In this document: piece after piece, positions 1 to 7,308 of the stretch | How positions within the stretch are numbered: the stretch's first letter is position 1 | How the letters are laid out: each line of letters starts with the position of its first letter | Assembly: GCA_007133875.1 (NCBI GenBank) | Contig: SLLW01000358.1 | Coordinates: 1-8,716, forward strand | Direction of reading: 5' to 3' | Length of the DNA: 8,716 nucleotides | Origin: Balneolales bacterium | GTDB lineage: Bacteria > Bacteroidota > Rhodothermia > Balneolales > Natronogracilivirgulaceae | The notes under the pieces: model-generated | Told to the model about the DNA's origin: nothing | Seen by the model: the letters and a program-made list of their open reading frames with translations, nothing else | The model's database searches: none | Made by a program: the position numbers and the translations under genes

Positions 1-557
1 AGGGGCTTTCCGCCGCACTCTATATGGTACGGATACAGGCACTTGTCCATTTGATCGTGGAAAAACTGGATCCGGATCCAAAAGAGCTGTTTGCCCATCT
101 CAACGATTATATCAAATCCGGAAAGAAAGACAAGACGTTTGTCACCGCATGTGTTGCACTGTTTCCGGGTGACGGATCCCCGGTTAAAATGTGCAGGGCC
201 GGACATAACCCTCCTCTGTACTACAACGCAGCAAGAGAATCGGTCAGCGAATTGCGATCACCCGGGCTTGCGCTTGGAATGGCCAACTCCAAAGTTTTCA
301 AAAAACAGCTTGCCGAGATTTCCATTACGATGAAACCCGGTGATCATCTGCTTTTTTATACGGATGGATTGACCGAAGCTCGAAACGAGTTGAAAGAGCA
401 GTATGACGATTACCGGTTGCAGCAACTTTTTGAGTTGTACGGCTCGCTGAACTGCACAACCATCCGGCATAAAATACACCTGGCCCTGGAGGAGTTCATT
501 CAGGGGGCAAAACTGGCCGATGACATCACCTTCACCTGTATTCAGAAACATCAATAA
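1..557 (+). CDS. SpoIIE/PP2C-family serine phosphatase, C-terminal part (5' end outside window)
   Basis: The C-terminal part of a metal-dependent protein serine phosphatase of the SpoIIE/RsbU (PPM/PP2C-like) family. These enzymes usually dephosphorylate anti-sigma-antagonist proteins at the end of a signalling cascade. The frame is open from base 1 and reads GLSAALYM, which is the continuation of the family's GDVSGKGLxAALxM segment, so the ATG at 24 is internal and the gene starts upstream. Visible motifs are GHNPPLYY (about nt 201-224), the metal-binding Asp of YTDGLTEA (Asp codon 363-365) and the terminal ADDITF motif with its Asp-Asp pair (519-524). The first catalytic Asp/Gly pair and any sensor domain (GAF, PAS, HAMP or receiver) lie outside the window, so the input signal cannot be told. 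The stop TAA is at 555-557. The last 26 bp overlap the 3' end of the convergent transketolase gene. Family assignment is firm; the biological target is unknown. Confidence 0.88.
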   Translation, partial: GLSAALYMVRIQALVHLIVEKLDPDPKELFAHLNDYIKSGKKDKTFVTACVALFPGDGSPVKMCRAGHNPPLYYNAARESVSELRSPGLALGMANSKVFKKQLAEISITMKPGDHLLFYTDGLTEARNELKEQYDDYRLQQLFELYGSLNCTTIRHKIHLALEEFIQGAKLADDITFTCIQKHQ

Positions 558-2556
558 GATCCATGACTTCAGCGACAATATTTTCAGCTGTGAGTCCCAG
601 TTTTTCATAGATGGTCTGAAACGGTGCCGATGCTCCAAACTGGTCAAGGCTGATGGATACCCCGTCATCCCCAATCCACTCGGACCAACCCATTGATGAA
701 CCTGCCTCAATGGATACTTTGGCAATATTGCCGTCAGGCAGAATGGATTCACGATATTCCAGTGATTGTCCGCGAAACAGTTCCCAGCTGGGCATTGAGA
801 CCACCCGGGTCTGAATATTTTTCTTCATCAGAAGTTCTCTGGCTTCAACCGCAAACTGAACTTCAGAACCGGAACCAACAAGAAGGACTTCAGGATCGCC
901 ATTTTCGGCGTCTGCCAGGATGTACGCTCCTTTTTCAAGCATTGATGCCGGAGCACAGGTTTTCCGGTCGAGTACCGGCAGGGATTGCCGGCTGAGGGCG
1001 AGCAGTGTTGGCCCATCTGTGCGTTCCAGTGCCACTTTCCAGGCAAAAGCTGTTTCATTGGCATCACACGGCCTGATAATCACCACATTTGGCATTGCAC
1101 GCAGTGAGGCAAGGTGTTCTACCGGCTGATGGGTTGGGCCGTCCTCTCCAAGACCGACACTGTCATGGGTAAATATTCCAATAGTCGGAATATTGGAAAG
1201 GGCAGCCAGACGGATAGCGGGCCGGCAGTAGTCGGAGAATATCATAAACGTGCCGCCAAATGGACGGACACCGCCATGCAGTGCGATTCCATTCATAGCT
1301 CCCCACATGGCATGCTCACGCACACCGTAATGGAGATATCTTCCGGTCCTGTTATCGGATGAGAATACACCGACATCCTTCGATTTCGTATTGTTACTTG
1401 GGGTGAGATCAGCAGAACCACCAAACATATTGGGAATGGCTTTCATACAGGCATCAATGACAACGCCGGATGCTTTTCTGGTTGCCATTCCTTTGGTATC
1501 GGGCTCAAACACCGGAAGGATATCACATATTCCGTTCTGCACTTTCTGGATATGACGATGGAAGAGTTCTGACTTCTCCGGATACTTAGCACTTAGCATG
1601 TCAAGTCTTTGGTGCCAGGAGTTTTCCGACTCTTTTCCTTTTTTCAGCGCTAATCGATAATAGTCGAGTACGTCTTTATCGACCTGAAATTTCACATCAG
1701 GATTCAGCCCAAGCTTCTCTTTGGTCAGTTTGATTTCATCCTTGCCCAATGGAGCGCCATGAGATGCTGCTGTTCCTTCCTTGCTTGGACTGCCGTATCC
1801 AATACGGGTTTTGCATAAAATGAGCGTAGGTTTCGTTTTTTCATGTTGTGCTTTTACAATGGCATCCCGGATGGCGTCCCGGTCGTGGCCGTCAATACGA
1901 ATACAGTGCCACCCATAAGCTTCAAATCGTTTGTTTACATCTTCCGTATAAGCGAGATCCGTTGAGCCGTCAATGGAAATACTGTTATTATCATAAAAGC
2001 AGATCAGTTTTCCCAGTTTGAGATGGCCGGCAAGGGATGCCGCTTCATGGCTGAGCCCTTCCATAAGGTCTCCGTCACTGACGATAGCATACGTAAAGTG
2101 GTCAACTACAGAGATTTTCCCCACATTAACTTTTGCTGCAAGATGTGATTCGGCGATTGCAAATCCGACACTATTTGCCAGTCCCTGTCCCAATGGGCCG
2201 GTTGTGGTTTCCACTCCGTTCGTTAACCCATATTCCGGATGGCCCGGGGTTTTACTGTTCCACTGCCGGAACTGCTTGAGCTGATTAAGTGACAGCTGGT
2301 AACCGGTTAGATGCAGCAGGCTGTAGAGCAGCATCGAGCCATGGCCGGCTGATAAAATAAAACGGTCACGATCGAACCAGTCGGGATGGGCAGGGTTATG
2401 TTTCAGAAACCCGGTCCACAGCACAAAAGCGACATCGGCCATACCCATTGGCAAACCAGGGTGGCCGGAATTTGCTTCTTCCACACTATCAATTGCCAAG
2501 CCTCTAATGGTATTGACACACTTCTGCTCCAGCTCTGGCAGTCTCTTTGGGACCAT
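532..2556 (-). CDS. tkt: Transketolase
   Basis: Transketolase (EC 2.2.1.1), a cytoplasmic thiamine-diphosphate and divalent-metal enzyme that moves two-carbon ketol units between sugar phosphates in the non-oxidative pentose phosphate pathway. The 674-residue product has the usual full length. The N-terminal PP domain carries SGHPG (about 30-34), SAGHGS (69-74), TTTGPLGQG (117-125) and the ThDP/metal motif SDGDLMEG (160-167) ending in DNN (189-191). The central Pyr domain carries [10 protein letters not shown] (379-388), YGVREHAM with the cofactor-activating Glu about residue 414, and [18 protein letters not shown] (463-480). The C-terminal domain follows, with GSGSEV (561-566). No key residue appears missing. 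The ATG at 2556 is preceded by an AGGG about 5 nt upstream, a fair ribosome-binding site. The gene seems monocistronic: the upstream TPR gene ends in a terminator, and downstream it converges on the phosphatase gene with overlapping ends. Confidence 0.98.
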   Translation of the reverse strand: MVPKRLPELEQKCVNTIRGLAIDSVEEANSGHPGLPMGMADVAFVLWTGFLKHNPAHPDWFDRDRFILSAGHGSMLLYSLLHLTGYQLSLNQLKQFRQWNSKTPGHPEYGLTNGVETTTGPLGQGLANSVGFAIAESHLAAKVNVGKISVVDHFTYAIVSDGDLMEGLSHEAASLAGHLKLGKLICFYDNNSISIDGSTDLAYTEDVNKRFEAYGWHCIRIDGHDRDAIRDAIVKAQHEKTKPTLILCKTRIGYGSPSKEGTAASHGAPLGKDEIKLTKEKLGLNPDVKFQVDKDVLDYYRLALKKGKESENSWHQRLDMLSAKYPEKSELFHRHIQKVQNGICDILPVFEPDTKGMATRKASGVVIDACMKAIPNMFGGSADLTPSNNTKSKDVGVFSSDNRTGRYLHYGVREHAMWGAMNGIALHGGVRPFGGTFMIFSDYCRPAIRLAALSNIPTIGIFTHDSVGLGEDGPTHQPVEHLASLRAMPNVVIIRPCDANETAFAWKVALERTDGPTLLALSRQSLPVLDRKTCAPASMLEKGAYILADAENGDPEVLLVGSGSEVQFAVEARELLMKKNIQTRVVSMPSWELFRGQSLEYRESILPDGNIAKVSIEAGSSMGWSEWIGDDGVSISLDQFGASAPFQTIYEKLGLTAENIVAEVMDLIDVSEYR

Positions 2557-2600
2557 AAAAACCCTGTGCTTTTTTAAATCACTCTATCCGTATGAATGAT

Positions 2601-2629
2601 AGAATACAACCTTCTGCTTAGTAAGGCAA
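2601..2629 (-). promoter_or_regulatory. Candidate promoter of the transketolase gene
   Basis: On the minus strand TTGCCT (2624-2629) and TATTCT (2601-2606) are separated by exactly 17 nt and lie about 45-75 bp before the transketolase ATG, downstream of the terminator of the preceding gene. Each hexamer matches 4 of 6 bases of the sigma-70 consensus. A promoter is required here because of the terminator, but Bacteroidota-type sigma factors often use a different consensus (TTTG / TAnnTTTG), so the exact site is tentative. Confidence 0.3.
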
Positions 2630-2681
2630 AATGAATTGATACATTTGTCGTGTGTATTACCAATTCGTTTCGCTCCCCCCA

Positions 2682-2722
2682 TAAAAAAAGACCCCACAGC
2701 TGTTTTAAGCCAATGGGGTCTT
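2682..2722 (-). terminator. Intrinsic terminator of the TPR gene
   Basis: Perfect 9-bp inverted repeat: AAGACCCCA at 2688-2696 pairs with TGGGGTCTT at 2714-2722, with a 17-nt loop between them. Read on the minus strand, the hairpin runs straight into seven T residues (the A-run at 2683-2689). It lies about 20 bp past the stop codon of the TPR gene, so it is a textbook Rho-independent terminator for that gene. It separates the gene from transketolase. Confidence 0.9.
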
Positions 2723-2742
2723 GAACCAATAGCGTAATAAAA

Positions 2743-3726
2743 TCAATTGCAATTTAACTCATGCTCAATCTCGTGTTGAGCAGGTGACTGGAAATCACCA
2801 AAGAGTGCATTTTCAAATGCATTACATGCTGCTGATTCGTTTTCAAGTCCTTTATGTGCCATTCCAAGTTCAAAATAGATCCTGGCCTGATCGGCACGTC
2901 CACCATCCTCCAATTCAAGGGCACGTTCGGCACTTTCGAGGGCATCGCTGAAACGTTCAAGGTAGTTGTAGGCTTCAGCAAAACGATAATGCATACTGGC
3001 GCTTTCACCGTAACCTGATGCACGGTTCAACAAATCCAGTGCCCGGTTGTAGTTTTCCTCTTCGATAGCCTGAGAAGCACGATAAACCATATAGTCTCTT
3101 GCAGCACGTTGACCGCGCTGGACATTCTCTTCATCCCCTTCTTCCCGGGCAAGTTCAATGGATGTGTCAAAATTTTCCAATGCAGAATCCAGATCTCCAA
3201 TCCGGCGATGAACCAGGCCTTTTTGGTAGTAGGCGGTCACATAATTCGGCCTGAGTTCAATGGCACGGTCATAGTACTCAAGTGCCCTGTCGTTATTTTC
3301 TTCCCGAAAATGATGGTTTCCAAGGTTCAGGTAGAGTGGCGGGAGGTTTCCCTGAGCTCTGCTGAGTATCTGGTCATCACCGTACTCTTCGGCCAGTTCA
3401 ATGGTATTTTCAAATGCTTCAATGGCATTTTCCAGCTCCCGTGCCCTGACAAGCTGCGCGGCGTGCATAAAAGCGAGTCGGGGGATCTGTCCGATGGCAC
3501 GATCACGAATATCATCCGCTTCGGATCCGACTTGTTCGGCAATTGCTATGGTTTCCTTGAACTTTTCAATGGCGGCCAGATTATCCCCTTCTTCGTTATA
3601 GAGAACAAAACCTTCATTGAACGTATTAATCGCTTCTTCACGGTTTTGGGCCTCCGCCAGTCCATATGCAGAGATAGTGAACATTACAACGATTAAGAGG
3701 GTTAACGAGCTTGTTACAGCTTTCAT
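2743..3726 (-). CDS. Secreted/periplasmic tetratricopeptide-repeat protein
   Basis: A 327-residue protein made almost entirely of TPR-like helix pairs. The start is placed at the ATG at 3724-3726 because it gives a classical signal peptide: Met-Lys, a hydrophobic core at about 5-22 and an AEA/AQ cleavage region near 24-27. The upstream in-frame extension would bury this signal inside a 33-residue leader. Repeat units are seen near residues 29-62, 84-116, 129-162 (most canonical: NLGNHHFREENNDRALEYYD), 163-196, 209-236, 244-275 and 279-311. Units 1 and 2 are near duplicates (AAIEKFKETIAIAEQVG and AIEAFENTIELAEEYG). The mature protein is strongly acidic. There is no enzymatic domain, so a scaffold or protein-binding role outside the cytoplasm is the most that can be inferred. 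It is its own transcription unit, with a terminator right behind it. Two late Cys residues (about 301 and 326) could form a disulfide. Specific function is unknown. Confidence 0.85.
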   Translation of the reverse strand: MKAVTSSLTLLIVVMFTISAYGLAEAQNREEAINTFNEGFVLYNEEGDNLAAIEKFKETIAIAEQVGSEADDIRDRAIGQIPRLAFMHAAQLVRARELENAIEAFENTIELAEEYGDDQILSRAQGNLPPLYLNLGNHHFREENNDRALEYYDRAIELRPNYVTAYYQKGLVHRRIGDLDSALENFDTSIELAREEGDEENVQRGQRAARDYMVYRASQAIEEENYNRALDLLNRASGYGESASMHYRFAEAYNYLERFSDALESAERALELEDGGRADQARIYFELGMAHKGLENESAACNAFENALFGDFQSPAQHEIEHELNCN

Positions 3727-3766
3727 AAGTCGATTTTTGTAATTCGTATTTGTATAAACCTGTGCT

Positions 3767-3792
3767 GCGTTTGTATATATATATAAAAACGC
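3767..3792. repeat. AT-rich 26-bp palindrome in the TPR gene leader
   Basis: GCGTTT at 3767-3772 and AAACGC at 3787-3792 flank an alternating TA tract. The whole 26 bp is self-complementary apart from one G/A mismatch pair (3773/3786). It sits 41-66 bp before the proposed start codon of the TPR gene. It could be an operator or a 5'-UTR hairpin; no T-run follows the stem in either direction, so it does not look like an intrinsic terminator. The surrounding gap (3727-3894) holds no gene. Confidence 0.45.
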
Positions 3793-3894
3793 ATGCAATA
3801 TCATTATTCGTACTACAGGGTGCACAATTTAACATATTATCATTTATTTATGCTAAAAAAAATCATAATAATGCCACTCTACTCCATTGAATGA

Positions 3895-4620
3895 TTAAAA
3901 ATTGGGTCTGAGTTTATTATTTTCGTAAAAATTGAATATGATGGATGTCGCTTCCTCAGGATCATCGGTCAGATGAAATAATTCCATATCAGCCGAATCT
4001 ATGGTTTTTTCTTGGACCATCGTCTCTTTCATCCAGTCAATAAGTCCCGCCCAGTAATCTTTGCCCATCAAAACGATGGGAAACTGATGAATTTTCTTGG
4101 TCTGAATGAGCGTCATTGCTTCAAAAAACTCATCGAGCGTACCCAGGCCACCCGGTAAAACAACAAACCCCTGGGCGTATTTGACAAACATCACCTTTCG
4201 TGCAAAGAAATAGTTGAAATCTATCCGGTACTCCTTTTGAATGTAACTGTTACCCTGATCCTCGTGTGGCAGTGATATACACAATCCGACGGAGGTTCCA
4301 TCGGCCAGGTTGGCCCCTCGGTTACCGGCTTCCATAATACCGGGTCCGCCTCCGGTAATGATTCCAAATCCGGTATCGGCGAGATGTCGGGCTGTCTCCA
4401 CCGCCATCTGATAATAAGGGGTACCTTTCTGAAGCCGGGCTGAGCCAAAAAAGGAGACCGAAGGACCTACGCGTGACATACGCTCATATCCATCCACAAA
4501 CTCCCCCATCACCTTAAAAACACTCCACACATCTTTTTCGAACCGGGTGTCGTATCTGCTTTGTATCTGTTTTCTTTTTTTCTCCATGTAAGCCTGAAAA
4601 ATTATGTTTTTTTCGATCAT
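3895..4620 (-). CDS. LOG-family (TIGR00730) nucleotide 5'-monophosphate phosphoribohydrolase
   Basis: A 241-residue Rossmann-fold protein of the LOG family, often misnamed 'lysine decarboxylase'. Characterised members hydrolyse the N-glycosidic bond of cytokinin riboside 5'-monophosphates or ordinary nucleoside monophosphates, releasing the base and ribose 5-phosphate. Visible motifs are the nucleotide-binding start SVSFFGSAR (about 54-62), GGGPGIMEAGNRGA (90-103), the conserved Arg of RKVMF (141-145) and the family signature PGGLGTLDE (156-164) with the catalytic Glu. The 40-odd residues before the fold are basic/helical and resemble the longer bacterial LOG subgroup. The start is set by the ATGA overlap at 4617-4620, where the DUF5683 stop TGA and this ATG share bases, implying translational coupling. 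It is the last gene of the parA-parB operon. No strong hairpin-plus-T-run follows it. The family call is firm; the true substrate is unknown. Confidence 0.9.
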   Translation of the reverse strand: MIEKNIIFQAYMEKKRKQIQSRYDTRFEKDVWSVFKVMGEFVDGYERMSRVGPSVSFFGSARLQKGTPYYQMAVETARHLADTGFGIITGGGPGIMEAGNRGANLADGTSVGLCISLPHEDQGNSYIQKEYRIDFNYFFARKVMFVKYAQGFVVLPGGLGTLDEFFEAMTLIQTKKIHQFPIVLMGKDYWAGLIDWMKETMVQEKTIDSADMELFHLTDDPEEATSIIFNFYENNKLRPNF

Positions 4621-5399
4621 GGGAGCTGCAGTCGAAATGTGACCGCGACTCCTTTGTTAACTGATTGATGCGAATATAGTTGTGTTTTTGAACCGGATTG
4701 ATCCGGCAATACATTCATGGATGGTTGCTCAATGAAAAAATTGGCGCTCAGATCATCACTGACATCAAAATCGCGCATATGGGCAAAGACATACGCATCT
4801 ACAAGATTCAGGCCATAAGCAAGAGCAATTCCGATAAAACTCAGGTCACGCCGGTTCCGGAAGCTGTTTCTTGTAAATTGAAGGGATTGCGGATTGGTAT
4901 TGGGATCAATATGACCGGGTGTAGGGCCAAATTTCATATCATCAGAATGAGTGTTGTAATAGGCGGCCCGGTAATCTTTGTAATACTGGTCCATCATATA
5001 ACTGTAGTAGGTCAATCCGGCAAGCAATCCATATATAATAGGAACTTTCCAGGTCTGTCCATTCACAACCTGTCCCCAGCCGGGCACGATCATTGATTTC
5101 CGGAGTACGGATGATGGACTGGGTACGGTGTCCGGCAGCGTCACGGCATCATTATCCGCATTCGTCGCACGGGTGCGGACAACAGGGGTGTATCGCATTT
5201 GCAGGGATGGCTTGTGAAAATTATAATCACGCTGATGCAACAGCCGATCCGGGTTGGGTGAGGGACCCTGTTGTTGGTACCGAACTGATTCCTGTTCTTG
5301 TGCCTGTGTTGCTCCAGCAATTAGCAACAGAACCGTGAACAGGAGGATCAGGAAAAAAAGCCCGTGAAATGATCTGTTTTGTTTGAAATAATCATTCAC
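4617..5399 (-). CDS. DUF5683 domain membrane protein
   Basis: A DUF5683 protein of unknown function, a family found mainly in Bacteroidota and relatives, commonly encoded next to parB. With the proposed GTG start at 5397-5399 it has 260 residues: a signal peptide/first membrane segment (about 11-30, ending in AGATQAQ), a disordered polar stretch, then the family hallmark SMIVPGWGQVVNGQTWKVP (102-120). A short membrane segment follows (about 119-136), then a Tyr-rich loop and a second hydrophobic segment RDLSFIGIALAYGLNLVDAY (184-203). The C-terminal 50 residues are polar and beta-like. The GTG start overlaps the parB stop by 8 bp and gives a normal-length n-region. ATG codons at 5453, 5438 or 5435 are also open, but would overlap parB by 44-62 bp and put an odd 22-27-residue leader before the hydrophobic core. 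The stop overlaps the LOG start in ATGA. Envelope location is inferred from the hydrophobic segments. Confidence 0.85.
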   Translation of the reverse strand: MNDYFKQNRSFHGLFFLILLFTVLLLIAGATQAQEQESVRYQQQGPSPNPDRLLHQRDYNFHKPSLQMRYTPVVRTRATNADNDAVTLPDTVPSPSSVLRKSMIVPGWGQVVNGQTWKVPIIYGLLAGLTYYSYMMDQYYKDYRAAYYNTHSDDMKFGPTPGHIDPNTNPQSLQFTRNSFRNRRDLSFIGIALAYGLNLVDAYVFAHMRDFDVSDDLSANFFIEQPSMNVLPDQSGSKTQLYSHQSVNKGVAVTFRLQLP

Positions 5400-6309
5400 C
5401 GGATTCCAGTATAGATATAAGACGCTCGAGGTCATCATCCGAATAATATTCAAACCGGATTTCCCCGCCTTTATTTTTCTTCTTGATATTGACCCGGGTA
5501 CTGAATTTGTTACGCAGCCGGTTTGAAATCTCCATCAATTGCACATCTTTCTGTTCTTTCTTGTCCAGCAGCTTGTTACGGGGTTTGTTTTTCTTGTCCA
5601 GTTTTCTGACGGCTTCTTCAATCTGCCGCACTGACCAATCTTCCTCGATGGCTTTATCCAGCAGGCGGTCCTGTACTTTTGGATCATCAATGGTAATCAA
5701 TGTGCGGGCATGGCCGGTCGAAATGGCGTTGGTTTTCAACGCAGACTGAATTTTTGGCCTGAGGCTGAGCAATCGCAGCATGTTGGCCACCGTAGAACGG
5801 TTTTTACCCAACTTTTTGGCAACCTGATCCTGTGTAAAGCTGCACTCTTCGAGTAATCGCTTGTACCCGAGAGCGACTTCGATCGGGTTCAGCTGTTCAC
5901 GCTGAACGTTTTCGATCAGTGCAAATGCCACTACATCATCGTCATCCACTTCGCGAACATATGCCGGAATGGTTGAAATTCCTGCCATTTTCGTAGCCCG
6001 AAGACGACGCTCCCCGCTAATCAACTCATATTTGTCACTCCCAATGGAACGGACCGTAACGGGCTGGATCAAACCATGCATCCGGATCGAGTCAGACAAT
6101 TCCTGGAGTTTAATCTCATCAAAATCTTCTCTGGGCTGATGCGGATTCGGACGGATATCGGTAACCGGAACACTCAGAGTAACATTTACCCGCTTCAGTA
6201 CCTCTTCCTTGCTGGAATCCGGCTTGTTGTTTGTACTTTTTTTATCACCGGATAATGCATCATCCGGAAAATACGCTCCTAATCCTCTGCCCAATACTTT
6301 TTTTGCCAT
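5392..6309 (-). CDS. parB: Chromosome partitioning protein ParB (Spo0J/Noc family)
   Basis: ParB, the CTP-dependent DNA clamp that loads at parS sites near the replication origin, slides onto neighbouring DNA, recruits SMC and stimulates ParA ATPase. The 305-residue product is of ordinary chromosomal ParB length. The N-terminus MAKKVLGRGLGAYFP is the typical ParA-interacting KxLGRGL segment. The ParB/sulfiredoxin-like CTP-binding domain covers about 45-135 with NPHQPR (55-60), GERRLRA (99-105) and ENVQRE (133-138). The helix-turn-helix parS-binding domain follows (about 158-180, TQDQVAKKLGKNRSTVANML). A Lys-rich linker (238-255) leads to a C-terminal dimerisation domain. All key boxes are intact. 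It starts 22 bp after parA and overlaps the DUF5683 gene, so it belongs to the same transcript. The translation start is preceded by a weak AAAGTG. Confidence 0.97.
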   Translation of the reverse strand: MAKKVLGRGLGAYFPDDALSGDKKSTNNKPDSSKEEVLKRVNVTLSVPVTDIRPNPHQPREDFDEIKLQELSDSIRMHGLIQPVTVRSIGSDKYELISGERRLRATKMAGISTIPAYVREVDDDDVVAFALIENVQREQLNPIEVALGYKRLLEECSFTQDQVAKKLGKNRSTVANMLRLLSLRPKIQSALKTNAISTGHARTLITIDDPKVQDRLLDKAIEEDWSVRQIEEAVRKLDKKNKPRNKLLDKKEQKDVQLMEISNRLRNKFSTRVNIKKKNKGGEIRFEYYSDDDLERLISILESGE

Positions 6310-6331
6310 GATATATCACTTTACCATTGAA

Positions 6332-7147
6332 TCACGAAACCTGTTTACTCTTGTCGGTAAATACAGAACTGTTTTTGAAAAGTTTTTTATTCCGGGTAAC
6401 TATTTCACGAGCAAGAGCAAGATAGTTTTTCGAACCCATTGAGACCGAGTCATACAGCAATACCGGTTTTCCAAAGCTGGGTGCTTCAGCAAGGCGTATA
6501 TTCCTGGAGATTACGGTTTCGAAAACACGATTGTCGAAGTACCGTTTCACTTCATCGGCAACCTGGTTTGAGAGCCTGGTACGGGTATCATACATGGTCA
6601 GGACAACCCCTTCGATATCGAGTCCGGTGTTCAGGTGTTGTCTGACAATTTTAATGGTATTCAGAAGTTGTCCGAGCCCTTCCAATGCGAAGTATTCGCA
6701 CTGTACGGGAATAAGAACCGAGTCGGATGCGGTTAAGGCATTGATGGTGAGAAGGCCCAGTGACGGAGGGCAGTCAATGATGATGAAATCATAGTCATCC
6801 CGGATATTCTCAATGGCTTTCCGGAGAATTTTCTCACGTTGCGGCCTGTCAACCATTTCGATTTCGGCACCTACCAGATTGATATGGGACGGGATGAGAT
6901 CAAGAAATGGAAGTTCGGTCTTCATAACCGTCTCACCGGCATCAAACCCCTCAACAAGAACCTGGTAGATGGAGTGTTCAATTGCCTTGTATTCGAAACC
7001 CGTACCACTTGTTGAATTGCTCTGAGGATCGATATCAATCAGTAAGGTCGTGTGTTCAATTGCTGCCAGACTTGCCGCAAGATTTATCGCCGTAGTTGTT
7101 TTACCTACACCACCTTTCTGGTTTGCAACAGATATGACTTTTCCCAT
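6332..7147 (-). CDS. parA: Chromosome partitioning ATPase ParA (Soj/MinD family)
   Basis: ParA/Soj, a deviant Walker ATPase that binds the nucleoid as an ATP dimer and is released by ParB, pulling origins apart. The 271-residue length, with no N-terminal DNA-binding extension, matches chromosomal Soj-type rather than plasmid P1-type ParA. Visible are the deviant Walker [11 protein letters not shown] (about 11-20, with the signature first Lys), Walker A' [10 protein letters not shown] (35-44), Walker [12 protein letters not shown] (121-131), the [13 protein letters not shown] stretch (184-196) with the DNA-binding Arg residues, and [16 protein letters not shown] (213-228). It is the first gene of the parA-parB-DUF5683-LOG run. 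The ATG at 7145-7147 follows a very AU-rich leader with no Shine-Dalgarno sequence, as is common in Bacteroidota. The leader region carries several inverted repeats, listed separately. Confidence 0.97.
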   Translation of the reverse strand: MGKVISVANQKGGVGKTTTAINLAASLAAIEHTTLLIDIDPQSNSTSGTGFEYKAIEHSIYQVLVEGFDAGETVMKTELPFLDLIPSHINLVGAEIEMVDRPQREKILRKAIENIRDDYDFIIIDCPPSLGLLTINALTASDSVLIPVQCEYFALEGLGQLLNTIKIVRQHLNTGLDIEGVVLTMYDTRTRLSNQVADEVKRYFDNRVFETVISRNIRLAEAPSFGKPVLLYDSVSMGSKNYLALAREIVTRNKKLFKNSSVFTDKSKQVS

Positions 7148-7180
7148 ATAAAGAATAAAATTATAAAATCTGAGGGTAGT

Positions 7181-7199
7181 ACTGATTTCTTTGATCAGT
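7181..7199. repeat. Short hairpin in the parA 5' leader
   Basis: ACTGAT at 7181-7186 and ATCAGT at 7194-7199 form a perfect 6-bp stem with a 7-nt loop about 34-52 bp before the parA start codon. There is no T-run, so it is not a terminator. It could be a small leader hairpin or a dyad protein site, or chance. Confidence 0.3.
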
Positions 7200-7207
7200 C
7201 ACCATGT

Positions 7208-7267
7208 TTCCTCAGTGTGTAAAGGTAAGAATATTATTGGAAAGGTGGCAGTCCCAAAACTGAGGAA
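7208..7267. repeat. Spaced 9-bp inverted repeat bracketing the candidate parA promoter
   Basis: TTCCTCAGT at 7208-7216 and ACTGAGGAA at 7259-7267 are perfect reverse complements, 42 nt apart. The candidate -10 and -35 hexamers of the par operon lie almost wholly between the arms. The arrangement resembles paired operator sites more than a simple hairpin, but this is inferred. Confidence 0.4.
7231..7259 (-). promoter_or_regulatory. Candidate promoter of the parA-parB operon
   Basis: On the minus strand TTTTGG (7254-7259) is followed after exactly 17 nt by TAATAT (7231-7236), about 84-112 bp before the parA ATG. The match to a sigma-70 or Bacteroidota-type promoter is partial. Its position between the two arms of an inverted repeat adds some weight. 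Confidence 0.28.
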
Positions 7268-7271
7268 TCAC

Positions 7272-7308
7272 GATATTTATATGCCATATGCCGCGAAATG
7301 TAAATATC
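7272..7308. repeat. 11-bp hairpin between the anti-sigma gene and parA
   Basis: GATATTTA at 7272-7279 pairs perfectly with TAAATATC at 7301-7308. The stem extends by a T/G wobble and two more pairs (7280-7282 with 7298-7300), leaving a 15-nt loop. It lies 38-74 bp past the anti-sigma stop codon. The AU-rich stem has no following T-run on the minus strand, so it is a poor intrinsic terminator. It may be an RNA-processing or mRNA-end structure, or an operator. Confidence 0.4.

Larger units (their letters stand above)
7170..7265. repeat. Three CTGAGG elements in the parA leader
   Basis: CTGAGG occurs at 7170-7175 (+), 7210-7215 (minus strand, read CCTCAG on plus) and 7260-7265 (+), with starts spaced exactly 40 and 50 bp. 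The last two form the core of the 9-bp inverted repeat listed separately. Spacings near whole helical turns would put the sites on one DNA face. A regulatory role is inferred. Confidence 0.3.

Noticed and set aside
258..752. Minus-strand open frame of 164 codons spanning the phosphatase and transketolase ends
   Set aside because: It overlaps two firmly identified genes in other frames and shows no recognisable protein signature.
2584..2602. CTATC / GATAG short inverted repeat upstream of transketolase
   Set aside because: Only 5-bp arms with a 9-nt gap; expected by chance in sequence of this length.
3154..3572. TTCAATGG occurring five times (3154, 3256, 3397, 3418, 3565)
   Set aside because: All are in the same frame of the TPR gene and encode the recurring Ala-Ile-Glu/Ser-Ile-Glu of TPR helices; one spacing is exactly 102 bp, one TPR unit. 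Protein repeats explain it.
3109..3696. Long open frame on the plus strand (195 codons) opposite the TPR gene
   Set aside because: It mirrors the TPR coding strand, has low-complexity Phe/Ile-rich translation without a domain, and the opposite strand encodes clear TPR repeats with a signal peptide.
3727..3825. N-terminal extension of the TPR protein to an upstream ATG at 3825
   Set aside because: It would place 33 extra residues before a good signal peptide and run through the AT-rich palindrome; the ATG at 3726 is more plausible.
3840..3894. Terminator after the LOG gene
   Set aside because: There is an A-run at about 3855-3862 (T-run on the minus strand), but only weak 3-4-bp stems precede it; not enough to call.
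4698..5096. Plus-strand open frame of 132 codons opposite the DUF5683 gene
   Set aside because: Shadow of a recognised gene; no ribosome-binding site or domain seen.
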